Source: DASUXY01 sp036377675
GTDB lineage: Bacteria > Bacillota > Bacilli > Bacillales > Amphibacillaceae
Assembly: GCA_036377675.1 (NCBI GenBank)
Contig: DASUXY010000032.1
Span: forward strand, 1 to 64,000
Direction of reading: 5' to 3'
DNA length: 64,000 bases
Shown piece after piece: positions 8,391 through 16,408 of the stretch; the stretch's first letter is position 1, and each line of letters begins with the position of its first letter. A program made the position numbers and the translations under genes. The notes under the pieces were generated by a model that ran no database searches, was not told the DNA's origin, and worked only from the letters and a program-made list of their open reading frames with translations.

Positions 8391-9383
8391 TTAGGAGTTT
8401 TGAATCATTTTCCAAACCGTAGGATCGATTAAATGCGGAGGTTTTCTTCCACGTAATCCTTCTTCTAAATTAAAGGCAGCAAGCTCAGACATTTTCAGCT
8501 CTGTAGCCTGTGTCGAGGAGCCGATATGTGGGGTTGTTACGACGTGCTTCATTTGTAAGAATGGATGGTTCGGTTCAATAGGTTCCTGTTCAAATACGTC
8601 AAGTCCACTAGCGGCGATGTCTTTATTTTGTAAAGCTGCAATTAGATCTTCTTCAACGATCGTTTCTCCACGCGATCCGTTAATAAAGATGGCCGTTTTT
8701 TTCATAAGATGAAATTCCCTTTTTCTGATCATTCCTTTTGTTTCAGCAGTTAACGGTGTCATAAGACAAACAAAATCGGATTGCTTTAATAAATCATCAA
8801 GACTGCAATAAGTCGCCTCATATTTTTGTTCAGCATCTCGTTTTCTCGTACGGTTATGATATAAGATTTTCATATTAAAACCGTGATGAGCTCGTTGTGC
8901 AATCGCTTCCCCAATTCTCCCCATCCCGATGATGCCGAGTATTTTATGGTGCACATCCGTTCCGTAATAGTGTGAATCAATAGCCTCTGTCGTCCAACCG
9001 CCACTTTTAACCATATGATCTAATTCGGGAATTCGCCGTGCCGTAGCGAGCAAAATCCCAAAAATAGCATCAGCGACGGTATCGGTTAAAACGTCCGGTG
9101 TATTTGTAGCCATAATACCTCGTCGTGACAATTGTTCGATATCAAGATTGTTGTAACCGACGGAAACATTGCTAACGATTTTCAAATGAGGGGCTCGATT
9201 TAGTAGCTTTTCATCAACATGTAAGCCCATCCCGATAATACCTTCAGCAGTACGCAACTGTTGTAAAAATTCTGGATCTGAGTCGGTGTCGATTTCTTTG
9301 AAAAAATGGACATCATATGTTTTACGCAGTTGTTGAAGAACAGGTTCTTCTACACGGTTAAACGCAATTACTTTCTGTTTCAT
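8391..9383 (-). CDS. D-2-hydroxyacid dehydrogenase (glyoxylate/hydroxypyruvate/2-ketogluconate reductase type)
   Basis: NAD(P)-dependent enzyme interconverting a 2-oxoacid and the D-2-hydroxyacid. The Rossmann motif GIIGMGRIGEAIA is present, with the catalytic triad of the family recognisable as Arg in NGSRG, Glu in DVFEQEP and His in TPHIGSST. Length (330 aa) is normal. It is divergent from gntR and shares the same intergenic region, in line with joint control. Within the island it could reduce the oxoacid made by the aminotransferase; the actual substrate is not determinable from sequence. Confidence 0.85.
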   Translation of the reverse strand: MKQKVIAFNRVEEPVLQQLRKTYDVHFFKEIDTDSDPEFLQQLRTAEGIIGMGLHVDEKLLNRAPHLKIVSNVSVGYNNLDIEQLSRRGIMATNTPDVLTDTVADAIFGILLATARRIPELDHMVKSGGWTTEAIDSHYYGTDVHHKILGIIGMGRIGEAIAQRAHHGFNMKILYHNRTRKRDAEQKYEATYCSLDDLLKQSDFVCLMTPLTAETKGMIRKREFHLMKKTAIFINGSRGETIVEEDLIAALQNKDIAASGLDVFEQEPIEPNHPFLQMKHVVTTPHIGSSTQATELKMSELAAFNLEEGLRGRKPPHLIDPTVWKMIQNS

Positions 9384-9437
9384 CGCACATCCCCTACCTC
9401 CTCATATTAGGCTAGTCATCGACATAGCTATAAGTGT

Positions 9438-9466
9438 AAGATATCTCGTAAATAAAGGACTGTCAA
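9438..9466 (-). promoter_or_regulatory. Promoter of the D-2-hydroxyacid dehydrogenase
   Basis: On the minus strand TTGACA (9466-9461), a 17-nt spacer and TATCTT (9443-9438). A TGTCGATGAC stretch just downstream partly resembles the GntR sites. Confidence 0.6.
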
Positions 9467-9505
9467 TACAGATAAAAAATAATAAACAAAATTATTCGAA
9501 TAGTA

Positions 9506-9534
9506 TTGACAGCAAAAGAATAGTCACTTATGCT
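9506..9534 (+). promoter_or_regulatory. Promoter of the gntR gene
   Basis: TTGACA (9506-9511), 17-nt spacer, TATGCT (9529-9534); transcription would begin near 9541, just before the operator-like repeat. This makes a translation start at 9547 impossible and supports the GTG at 9598. Confidence 0.65.
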
Positions 9535-9546
9535 AAACACAATATA

Positions 9547-9561
9547 GTGTCGACAGTCGAC
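9547..9561. promoter_or_regulatory. Putative GntR autoregulatory operator
   Basis: GTGTCGACAGTCGAC contains two overlapping GTCGAC units immediately after the predicted transcription start of gntR. It shares TGTCGAC with the site at the hydrolase promoter, as expected if the regulator represses both. Confidence 0.5.
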
Positions 9562-9597
9562 TTAAGAAGTATGCGGACTAGAAAGGAAGTTTCAGCA

Positions 9598-10248
9598 GTG
9601 GTCGAACAAATATATATTCGTCATCAATCGCTTAGGGAGTTAATAGCAGATCAAATTAAAAAAGGTATTTGGAATAAAGAGTTTCCATTAGGTGAGCGGT
9701 TAATTGAAACGGAACTTTCACAAATGTTTGATGTCAGTCGGAGCACGATTCGCGAAGCCTTTAAAATTTTAGAAATTGAAGGTCTTCTCATAAGTATACC
9801 TCGTAAAGGAACGTATATTACTGAGTTTACAACGAAAGATGTGGAAGAAATTATAGAGTTACGAACGATGATTGAATCCCGAGCTTTTATGTATGCCCTA
9901 CCCCACTTAACTGAAGAACACTTTCAACACCTTGAAACAATTACGAAACAGATGAAAAAAGAAGCAAAGCTTAAAAATTGGCAAGCATTATTTGATTTAG
10001 ATATGGAGTTTCATCGCTATGTCGTTCATAAAAGTGAGCATTCAAGAATGATTGACCTTTATCATTCGTTGCACGTCCAAATCCGTACGGTAATGATATA
10101 TTTCGATCAACTGTATTCGAGTTATGCTGCGATATATAGAGAACATGTAGACCTTTTACAAGCACTAAAAACAAAAGATGCTCTTCTCGTTCAAAAATGT
10201 GTATATGATCACATGGACTATGTCGAGAAACATTTCCTCGGTATATAA
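9598..10248 (+). CDS. GntR-family transcriptional regulator, FCD subfamily
   Basis: N-terminal winged helix (LRELIADQIKKGIW, then FDVSRSTIREAFKILEIEGLL and RKGTYIT) and an all-helical FCD effector domain with the DLDMEFHRYVV motif that usually binds a carboxylate ligand. 216 residues from the GTG at 9598, which follows AAAGGAAG at 8 nt; an ATG at 9571 and a GTG at 9547 lack ribosome sites and the latter lies at the predicted transcription start. Located centrally in the island it most likely responds to an intermediate of the local pathway. Confidence 0.85.
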   Translation: MVEQIYIRHQSLRELIADQIKKGIWNKEFPLGERLIETELSQMFDVSRSTIREAFKILEIEGLLISIPRKGTYITEFTTKDVEEIIELRTMIESRAFMYALPHLTEEHFQHLETITKQMKKEAKLKNWQALFDLDMEFHRYVVHKSEHSRMIDLYHSLHVQIRTVMIYFDQLYSSYAAIYREHVDLLQALKTKDALLVQKCVYDHMDYVEKHFLGI

Positions 10249-10276
10249 TCACTATGATGTTGTTGGATCTTTGTGA

Positions 10277-10414
10277 ATACTTAAAAGAGCGGTCATTTAT
10301 CGTTTATTCGTTAATGAAGTCATAAAGGTTTATGATGGGAAACCTTTTATCATGATTGAACGGGTCAATGCACAAATGGAATTGTCTGATATGAATGAGC
10401 TCTTGCTAATGTAA
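10277..10414 (+). other. Short open frame of unknown nature between gntR and dat
   Basis: A 45-codon open stretch without an obvious start encodes a protein-like sequence (VYDGKPFIMIERVNAQMEL) ending at TAA 10412-10414, directly before the ribosome site of dat. It could be the tail of a decayed gene. I do not recognise it. Confidence 0.2.
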
Positions 10415-10438
10415 AAAACGATGAAGGAGGATGATGAA

Positions 10439-11302
10439 ATGAAGAATATCTTGTTTCAAGGCAACATCATCGAACAAAGAAAAGTAGTAGATGTTGAAGA
10501 TCGTAGCTATCAGTTTGGTGATGGAATTTATGAGGTCATCGGTGTCTATGACGGAAAGCCAATGTTGCTAGATGAACATTTAGAGCGATTACGAAGAAGC
10601 GCTTCCGCCATTCAGTTAACACTTCCGATGGCGTTGTCATCCTTAAAAAGTAAACTGTTGGAGCTGGCGGAGCTGAACGGTTTACGAGAAGGGATTATTT
10701 ATTTGCAAGTGTCACGCGGTGTTGCACCGAGGTGGCATGAGTTTCCTGCACCAGATGTTGATCCTGTTTGCCTCGCTTATACACGGGAAGAACAACGAAT
10801 GACGGACATAGAGGACAACGGGGCGAAAGCTATTTTAACTGAGGATATCCGTTGGTTGCGATGTGATATTAAAACGTTAAACCTCTTACCAAACGTTCTA
10901 GCAAAGCAAAAAGCGGTAGAACATGATGCAATTGAGGCGATCTTCCATCGAGGTAAGGTCATCACAGAAGCAAGTTCATCAAATGTTTTTATCGTTAACG
11001 ATGGGCAATTATTTACGCACCCTGCGAACAACTATATTTTAAATGGGATTACGCGGCAAAAGGTCTTTCAACTAAGTGACAGATTGCAGATCCCGGTGAA
11101 TGAAAAAACGTTTACATTAAATGATTTATTGGCCGCAGATGAAGTGTTTATAACCGCAACAAAATTAGACATTGTACCGATTATAAAAGTTGATGATGAC
11201 AGAATTGGAGATGGACTTCCTGGAAGTGTTACGAAGCGAATTATTGAGCAATTTCGTTTAGATGTTAAACATTTGACGAAGAACCAATGTCTTCACCGTT
11301 AA
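10439..11302 (+). CDS. dat: D-amino-acid aminotransferase
   Basis: PLP-dependent fold-type IV transaminase moving the amino group of D-amino acids to 2-oxoglutarate. The residues that define the thermophilic Bacillus D-AAT fall at the same numbers here: Tyr31, Arg98 and His100 (carboxylate trap, in GVAPRWHEFP), the PLP lysine Lys145 (DIKTLNLLPN) and Glu177 (ITEASSSNVF). 287 residues. ATG at 10439 lies 8 nt behind AAGGAGG; the upstream ATG at 10421 is part of that ribosome site. Placed before alanine racemase, the pair can interconvert L- and D-amino acids and feed the oxoacid onward. Confidence 0.9.
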   Translation: MKNILFQGNIIEQRKVVDVEDRSYQFGDGIYEVIGVYDGKPMLLDEHLERLRRSASAIQLTLPMALSSLKSKLLELAELNGLREGIIYLQVSRGVAPRWHEFPAPDVDPVCLAYTREEQRMTDIEDNGAKAILTEDIRWLRCDIKTLNLLPNVLAKQKAVEHDAIEAIFHRGKVITEASSSNVFIVNDGQLFTHPANNYILNGITRQKVFQLSDRLQIPVNEKTFTLNDLLAADEVFITATKLDIVPIIKVDDDRIGDGLPGSVTKRIIEQFRLDVKHLTKNQCLHR

Positions 11303-11348
11303 ACTAAAATAAACAGTAAAGGGGGGAATATTCTAGGGGGGATTTATT

Positions 11349-12473
11349 TTGTCATCATCTGTACGTTATCCAACTGTTGCTGAAATTCATCTACCTTCAT
11401 TTCAAAAAAATATAAAAGCCTTAAAAAAGCTTACCGATCCAGCATTATTGATGGCTGTCGTTAAGACAAATGCCTACGGACATGGACTTGTACAAATGAG
11501 TGAGGCTAGTGTACAGGCAGGGGCGGATCGGTTAGGAGTTTCTACAGTTGAAGAAGGTATCCGCTTAAGAGAACAAGGGATTCGTCTGCCGATTCATCTT
11601 TTAAGTGCTATCGTTCCTCAGCATGTCCCCACTGTTGTGGACTATAAGTTAATACCTTCTGTTTCTTCCACAAAAATGGCGATCGCACTAAGTGAAGAGG
11701 CAAGGCGACAGAAAAAAGATCTCTGTCTCCACTTGAAAATAGATACAGGTTTACATCGATTTGGCTGTTCGCCAGCGGAAGCCCTTTCTATTTGTCAGGC
11801 ATGTTTCCATCTTCCATATGTTACGTGGGAAGGGATATATACCCATTTTTCTCGTGCTGATGAAGGCGATTGGCACATGACTGAAAAGCAATTTACTCTG
11901 TTTCAGCAAACCGTTACTATGCTAGAAGAGCACGGATTTTATTTTCCTATCCACCACGTCGGTGGCTCGACAGTTGCGATAGAAAGAGAGGATATGCATC
12001 TCAATATGGTTCGTCCTGGGATTTCTTTGTTCGGTTATTACCCACATTCACGCCAACAACAAACCGTTACGTTACAACCAGTTCTTACATTAAAAACGAA
12101 AATTGTTCATTGTGTCCACCTTCCTCCAAGAAATCCAGTCGGTTATGGAGGACATTATGTCACAAAAAAAGATGAAACTATTGCGATTTTACCGATCGGA
12201 CATGGGGACGGCTATCAAAGGAGGCTATCAAATAAAGGTGAAGTATTAGTAAATGGAAAGCGTGCCCCAATCGTAGGCATGATTTCGTTGGATCAAACGA
12301 TGATTGATGTGACGCACATCCCGAACGTATCCGTTGGCGATGATGTTGTCTTAATTGGAACGATGGATGCAGAAGAAATTATGACTTACGATGTAGCTCG
12401 ATGGATGGGAAGCATTGTCGATGAAGTCACCTCTAGTTTAACGGAGCGGATTTTACGACAATATTTGAAGTAA
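11349..12473 (+). CDS. alr: Alanine racemase family protein
   Basis: PLP-dependent racemase with TIM-barrel and beta domains. Lys39 in AVVKTNAYGHG carries PLP (most homologues read KADAYGHG), HFSRADE is the usual substrate-side motif, and GYG near residue 266 provides the second catalytic tyrosine. 374 residues. Start is TTG behind AGGGGGG. The unusual company of a D-aminotransferase and hydroxyacid dehydrogenases suggests a catabolic amino-acid racemase rather than the cell-wall enzyme, but alanine cannot be excluded as substrate. A hairpin follows the gene. Confidence 0.85.
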   Translation: MSSSVRYPTVAEIHLPSFQKNIKALKKLTDPALLMAVVKTNAYGHGLVQMSEASVQAGADRLGVSTVEEGIRLREQGIRLPIHLLSAIVPQHVPTVVDYKLIPSVSSTKMAIALSEEARRQKKDLCLHLKIDTGLHRFGCSPAEALSICQACFHLPYVTWEGIYTHFSRADEGDWHMTEKQFTLFQQTVTMLEEHGFYFPIHHVGGSTVAIEREDMHLNMVRPGISLFGYYPHSRQQQTVTLQPVLTLKTKIVHCVHLPPRNPVGYGGHYVTKKDETIAILPIGHGDGYQRRLSNKGEVLVNGKRAPIVGMISLDQTMIDVTHIPNVSVGDDVVLIGTMDAEEIMTYDVARWMGSIVDEVTSSLTERILRQYLK

Positions 12474-12503
12474 TTGGAAATGATTATTTTCGGTATTCAC
12501 TTT

Positions 12504-12536
12504 TCGCTCTATAAATTGAAGAGCGATTGTTTTTTG
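12504..12536 (+). terminator. Terminator-like hairpin after alr
   Basis: Stem TCGCTCT / AGAGCGA with a short A/T loop followed by TTGTTTTTT. It would separate, or partially attenuate, expression of the next gene. Confidence 0.6.
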
Positions 12537-12606
12537 AACAAGATTTGTTTACAGTAAAAAGGAACGGGCACGTTTATGAATCTAATGAATCAAGGAGGAC
12601 TTAACA

Positions 12607-13686
12607 ATGAAAAAAATTTCGATTGCTTGTATACCCGGGGATGGAATCGGGCCGGAAGTTACAGCAGAAGGCGTAAAGGTATTACGAGCGATTGAGGATA
12701 TGGATGAAAGACTTTCATTTACGTTGACAGCTTTTCCGTGGGGGTGTGAGTACTACTTGAAACATGGAGAAATGATGGCTGACGACGGAATCGAACAATT
12801 GCAATCGTTTGATGCGATTTATCTTGGAGCAGTAGGTTACCCCGGTGTCCCTGATCACATTTCATTGTGGGAATTGTTGCTAAAGATTCGTCAAGCGTTT
12901 CATCAATATGTCAATTTGCGACCGATTACATTACTGAACCCTTCGCTTACCCCTTTAAAACAGAAAACTGAAAAGGATATTGATATGCTCGTTATTCGTG
13001 AAAATTCAGAAGGAGAATATGCGGGTGCAGGAGAGTGGTTATATAAAGGAAAACGCGAGGAAGTTGTTTTACAAACAGGAGTGTTTTCCAGAAAAGGTAC
13101 CGAGCGAATCATCCGCTATGCTTTTGAGGAGGCACGGCGAACGAAGCGATCATTGACGAGTATTAGCAAAGGAAATGCTTTGAATTATTCGATGGTCTTT
13201 TGGGACGAAGTATTTGCTGAGGTCGGTAAAGAATATCCTGATGTTCAAACACACTCCTATCTCGTTGATGCGGCTAGTTTATATTTTGTAACTGAACCTG
13301 AGCGTTTTGAAGTCGTCGTCACGTCGAATCTATTTGGGGATATCCTTACCGATATCGGAGCTGCCATTAGTGGAGGAATGGGCTTGGCAACAGGGGCAAA
13401 TATAAATCCCGAACGTCAATTTCCATCGATGTTTGAACCTGTTCATGGCTCAGCTCCAGACCTTGCTGGAGAAGGGAAGGCTAATCCGTTAGCAGCGATT
13501 TGGTCAGTAAGTCAAATGCTTGATTTTTTCAAGGAAGAGTCCTGGGGTGAAGCGGTTCTTATGACGATTAAAGAAATCGTTACAACCCGAGAACAATTGA
13601 CCCCTGATTTAGGTGGACAAGCATCGACGGAGGAAGTAGGCGATCGTTTTGTACAATTGTTACGATCGCGTATGGAAAATAGATGA
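12607..13686 (+). CDS. Tartrate/D-malate dehydrogenase-type oxidative decarboxylase (isocitrate/isopropylmalate dehydrogenase superfamily)
   Basis: NAD-dependent beta-decarboxylating dehydrogenase. The opening IPGDGIGPEV, RENSEGEYAG, the catalytic lysine in SISKGNALNYS, and the metal-site SNLFGDILTDIGA plus the NAD-site HGSAPDLAGEGKANPLA are all visible. RPITLLNPSLTPLK and the GAVGYP segment are of the TtuC/DmlA subgroup rather than LeuB. 359 residues, behind AAGGAGG. It would turn D-malate, tartrate or a related hydroxyacid into pyruvate-like products; which one is not clear. Confidence 0.82.
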   Translation: MKKISIACIPGDGIGPEVTAEGVKVLRAIEDMDERLSFTLTAFPWGCEYYLKHGEMMADDGIEQLQSFDAIYLGAVGYPGVPDHISLWELLLKIRQAFHQYVNLRPITLLNPSLTPLKQKTEKDIDMLVIRENSEGEYAGAGEWLYKGKREEVVLQTGVFSRKGTERIIRYAFEEARRTKRSLTSISKGNALNYSMVFWDEVFAEVGKEYPDVQTHSYLVDAASLYFVTEPERFEVVVTSNLFGDILTDIGAAISGGMGLATGANINPERQFPSMFEPVHGSAPDLAGEGKANPLAAIWSVSQMLDFFKEESWGEAVLMTIKEIVTTREQLTPDLGGQASTEEVGDRFVQLLRSRMENR

Positions 13687-13735
13687 GTTCAAGTTGCAGT
13701 AATTATGCTATAAGATAGGAGGAGGTGTTTGATCC

Positions 13736-13945
13736 GTGACAGTAGAGAAGAAGCAGACGCATTGTCCTATTTGTGGAGGAGATAACAACTGTTGTTATTC
13801 GATGTATAAACGGCGAGGGATTTGTTGGTGTACAAAGGAGTCTTTCCCTGACGGTATTTTCTCGTTAGTTCCTATAGAAAAACGAAGAAAATCATGTATT
13901 TGTAAAGATTGTTTGCAATCTTATAAGGAAACTCATCGATTATGA
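13736..13945 (+). CDS. Cysteine-rich CWC-family small protein
   Basis: A 69-residue protein with CPICGGDNNC near the N-terminus, the diagnostic CWC triplet at the centre and CICKDC near the C-terminus, a pattern suggesting zinc binding. Function of the family is unknown. GTG start lies behind TAGGAGGAGG. It stands between the island and the B12 riboswitch; no terminator separates it clearly from either. Confidence 0.7.
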   Translation: MTVEKKQTHCPICGGDNNCCYSMYKRRGICWCTKESFPDGIFSLVPIEKRRKSCICKDCLQSYKETHRL

Positions 13946-14021
13946 TTTTTAGATAGACAAGCTTTACAGGTGAATCAATCTCAACTATAATAAAATCTAT
14001 ACATAAAAATAATAAAATAAA

Positions 14022-14196
14022 TCGGTTGCTTAAATGATGCACATCCGTTTAAGCCTAAGAGGGAAGTTGGTGAAAGTCCAACACGGTCCCGCCACTGTAA
14101 GCGTTGAGGTAAGCTAAATATGTCCACTATGTATAAACATATACATGGGAAGGATTAGCTTATCGTCGAGACGTAAGTCAGGAGACCTGCCTATTT
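14022..14196 (+). ncRNA. Cobalamin (AdoCbl) riboswitch
   Basis: The conserved B12-box core is present in order: AAGAGGGAAG, GGTGAAAGTCC, the GGTCCCGCCACTGTAAGCG region at 14085-14103 and the closing GTAAGTCAGGAGACCTGCC at 14173-14191. It precedes the btuF operon and should switch it off when adenosylcobalamin is plentiful. This accounts for most of the gap 13946-14382. Confidence 0.95.
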
Positions 14197-14321
14197 TATT
14201 ATTTTAAGCTTCCTCGAGGAAAGGAATGTTTAAAATGCATGATAATCTATAAGGTAAATAGATTATGATTTTACCGATTTCGTTGGCGATCGGAAGATAC
14301 AACAGTATGCAGATGAACATT

Positions 14322-14356
14322 ACGCTTTCCTTTGGAAGAGGAAAAGCGTTTTTTAT
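14322..14356 (+). terminator. Riboswitch expression-platform terminator
   Basis: ACGCTTTCCT pairs with AGGAAAAGCGT (one bulge) and is followed by TTTTTTATT, 27 nt before btuF. A CTTCCTCGAGGAAAGG segment just after the aptamer (14209-14224) may be part of a competing structure. Confidence 0.75.
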
Positions 14357-14382
14357 TGGAAAAATAAGAAGGGGGAAAAGGA

Positions 14383-15375
14383 ATGAGTTATAAACGCTTT
14401 AAAAAGTGGGGAATTTTTAATCTTTTATTAGCGTTCATGATTGTCTTTACAGCAGCGTGTGGTCCTGCAAATGAAGAGGCGGATAAGCAAGGCGGGGACG
14501 AAAATCCAGAAGAAGTTACACAAAATGAAGAGCAATCGTTTCCGGTAACGATTACAGATGATGCCAATCGAGAAGTTACGATTGATGAAGAACCAGAGTC
14601 GATCGTTTCTCTCATACCGAGTAATACAGAAATACTATTTGCGCTTGACTTAGGCGACCGTATCGATGGTGTATCGGAATATTGTGACTATCCGAAAGAG
14701 GCTCAAGACATTCAGCAAGTCGGAGCACAAGATATGGATGCTGAGCGTATTTTGGAAATTTTACCAGATATAATCTTTGTCACTGATTATCATCATGAAA
14801 ATCATTCAGATATTTTAGAACAATATGAAGAAGCAGGTATTGATGTCGTCGTTACAGGTAGTGCATCCTCTTTTGACGATACATATCAAACGATGGAAAT
14901 GATTGCTGAAGCTACAGGTACAACAGACAAAGCTGATGAAGTCATTTCAGATATGCAGGAACGTTTAGACACCATTAAAGAAAAAGCAAAATCAATTACA
15001 GATCAAAAGAAAGTATGGGTAGAAGTTTCACCCGCTCCTGATATTTATACGACTGGAAAAAATACATTTATGCATGAAATGCTTGAATCGATTCAAGCGA
15101 TTAACGTTGCCGAAGACCAAGATGGTTGGGTAAAGATGACCGAAGAAGAAATTGTTCAATTAAATCCAGAAGTCATCATAACAACTTACGGTTACTCTGT
15201 TGATAACCCAGAAGAAGAAGTGTATCAACGTGATGGGTGGGATGAGGTGCCGGCTGTAAAAAATGAACAAGTATTTAATGTAGAAGATGATACCGTCCAG
15301 CGACCTGGGCCTCGATTGATTGAAGGAGTGGAAGCACTTGCCGAGCTTATCTACCCAGAAATATTCAAAGAATAA
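14383..15375 (+). CDS. btuF: Corrinoid (vitamin B12)-binding lipoprotein
   Basis: Surface receptor for a FecCD-type ABC importer. Lipobox FTAAC puts the lipidated residue at Cys26, followed by an acidic linker. The periplasmic-binding domain shows SLIPSNTEILFALDLGDRIDGVSEYCDYP near its start, the pattern of B12 and siderophore receptors, and ends with RPGPRLIEGVEALAELI. 330 residues. The riboswitch upstream and the corrinoid enzymes downstream point to B12 or cobinamide rather than iron siderophore as ligand. Confidence 0.85.
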   Translation: MSYKRFKKWGIFNLLLAFMIVFTAACGPANEEADKQGGDENPEEVTQNEEQSFPVTITDDANREVTIDEEPESIVSLIPSNTEILFALDLGDRIDGVSEYCDYPKEAQDIQQVGAQDMDAERILEILPDIIFVTDYHHENHSDILEQYEEAGIDVVVTGSASSFDDTYQTMEMIAEATGTTDKADEVISDMQERLDTIKEKAKSITDQKKVWVEVSPAPDIYTTGKNTFMHEMLESIQAINVAEDQDGWVKMTEEEIVQLNPEVIITTYGYSVDNPEEEVYQRDGWDEVPAVKNEQVFNVEDDTVQRPGPRLIEGVEALAELIYPEIFKE

Positions 15376-16408
15376 AATTGTTTGGTTATACATTGTAAGC
15401 GGAGGGCTTGTACTTGGTACAGCCCTCATTGGTTTGTTAACGAGCAGTGTTTCTTTTCCGATTCCGACGATTATTCATATTATTTTAGATAAAACACTAC
15501 ATCTTGGTTGGCTTGAAGATGTTCCGAAAAATGAACAACTGATCATTTGGAACATTCGCCTGCCACGGGTTCTGCTTGCTTTTTGTGTAGGAGCATCGTT
15601 ATCACTAGCTGGAGCGGCGTTTCAAGGGCTTTTACGTAACCCTTTAGCCGATCCGTATACGATAGGTGTTTCTTCAGGTGCCTCATTAGGTGCTGTCATT
15701 GTTATGTTCTTTCAAGTGAACATTATCGGTTTAGGGAATTACACACTTCCAGTCGTGGCGATTGTTAGTGGATTACTCACTTTATTTGTTGTTTTTGGTT
15801 TAGTCCGGTTAAGTAGCCGCAGTTTAGCGATAGAAACGATCATCCTTGCAGGAATTATTGTTAGTGCTTTCGTCGGTTCACTCATCTCTTTATTGATTGC
15901 CCTTGGTGATAAAGACTCCATGTCACAAATTATTTATTGGCTGTATGGAAGTGTTGGCATGAGAGGATGGAGTCACGTCCAACTGATCATTCCTTTTATG
16001 ATTGTTGGGGCGATTATATTATTGATGCATGATCGTGAATTAAATGCGCTCGCACTCGGTGAAGAAGCAGCCGATCATATTGGTGTAAACGTTAAAAGGG
16101 GGAAAATTTACATATTAATTGGTGCTTCGTTATTAACCGGCGCCGCTGTATCCGTCTCTGGTTCAATCGGTTTTGTCGGTCTTGTCATTCCCCATCTTGT
16201 GCGTCTCGTTGCAGGGCCGAATCATCGGCATGTCCTTCCATTATCGATGTTAATCGGAGGTTCTTTTTTAATTTTGGCTGATTTAGTGTCGCGAACGATG
16301 ATCGCTCCAAAGGAATTACCGATCGGCGTTATTACAGCTTTAATCGGTGCTCCGGTTTTCGCTTTCCTATTAATAAGAGAACGTCTTGGAAGAGGGGAAA
16401 ATGTATGA
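15338..16408 (+). CDS. btuC: Corrinoid ABC transporter permease (FecCD family)
   Basis: Polytopic permease with about ten helices; WNIRLPRVLLAFCVGASLSLAGAAFQGLLRNPLADPYTIGVSSGASLGA spans the conserved family signature (given here in part: RLPRVLLAF, GAAFQGLLRNPLADP). The frame is open from 15320, but a TTG at 15338 lies 9 nt behind GAAGGAG within the end of btuF and is the better start, giving a 38-nt overlap with btuF. ATGA overlap with the next gene. Confidence 0.85.
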   Translation: MPSLSTQKYSKNKIVWLYIVSGGLVLGTALIGLLTSSVSFPIPTIIHIILDKTLHLGWLEDVPKNEQLIIWNIRLPRVLLAFCVGASLSLAGAAFQGLLRNPLADPYTIGVSSGASLGAVIVMFFQVNIIGLGNYTLPVVAIVSGLLTLFVVFGLVRLSSRSLAIETIILAGIIVSAFVGSLISLLIALGDKDSMSQIIYWLYGSVGMRGWSHVQLIIPFMIVGAIILLMHDRELNALALGEEAADHIGVNVKRGKIYILIGASLLTGAAVSVSGSIGFVGLVIPHLVRLVAGPNHRHVLPLSMLIGGSFLILADLVSRTMIAPKELPIGVITALIGAPVFAFLLIRERLGRGENV

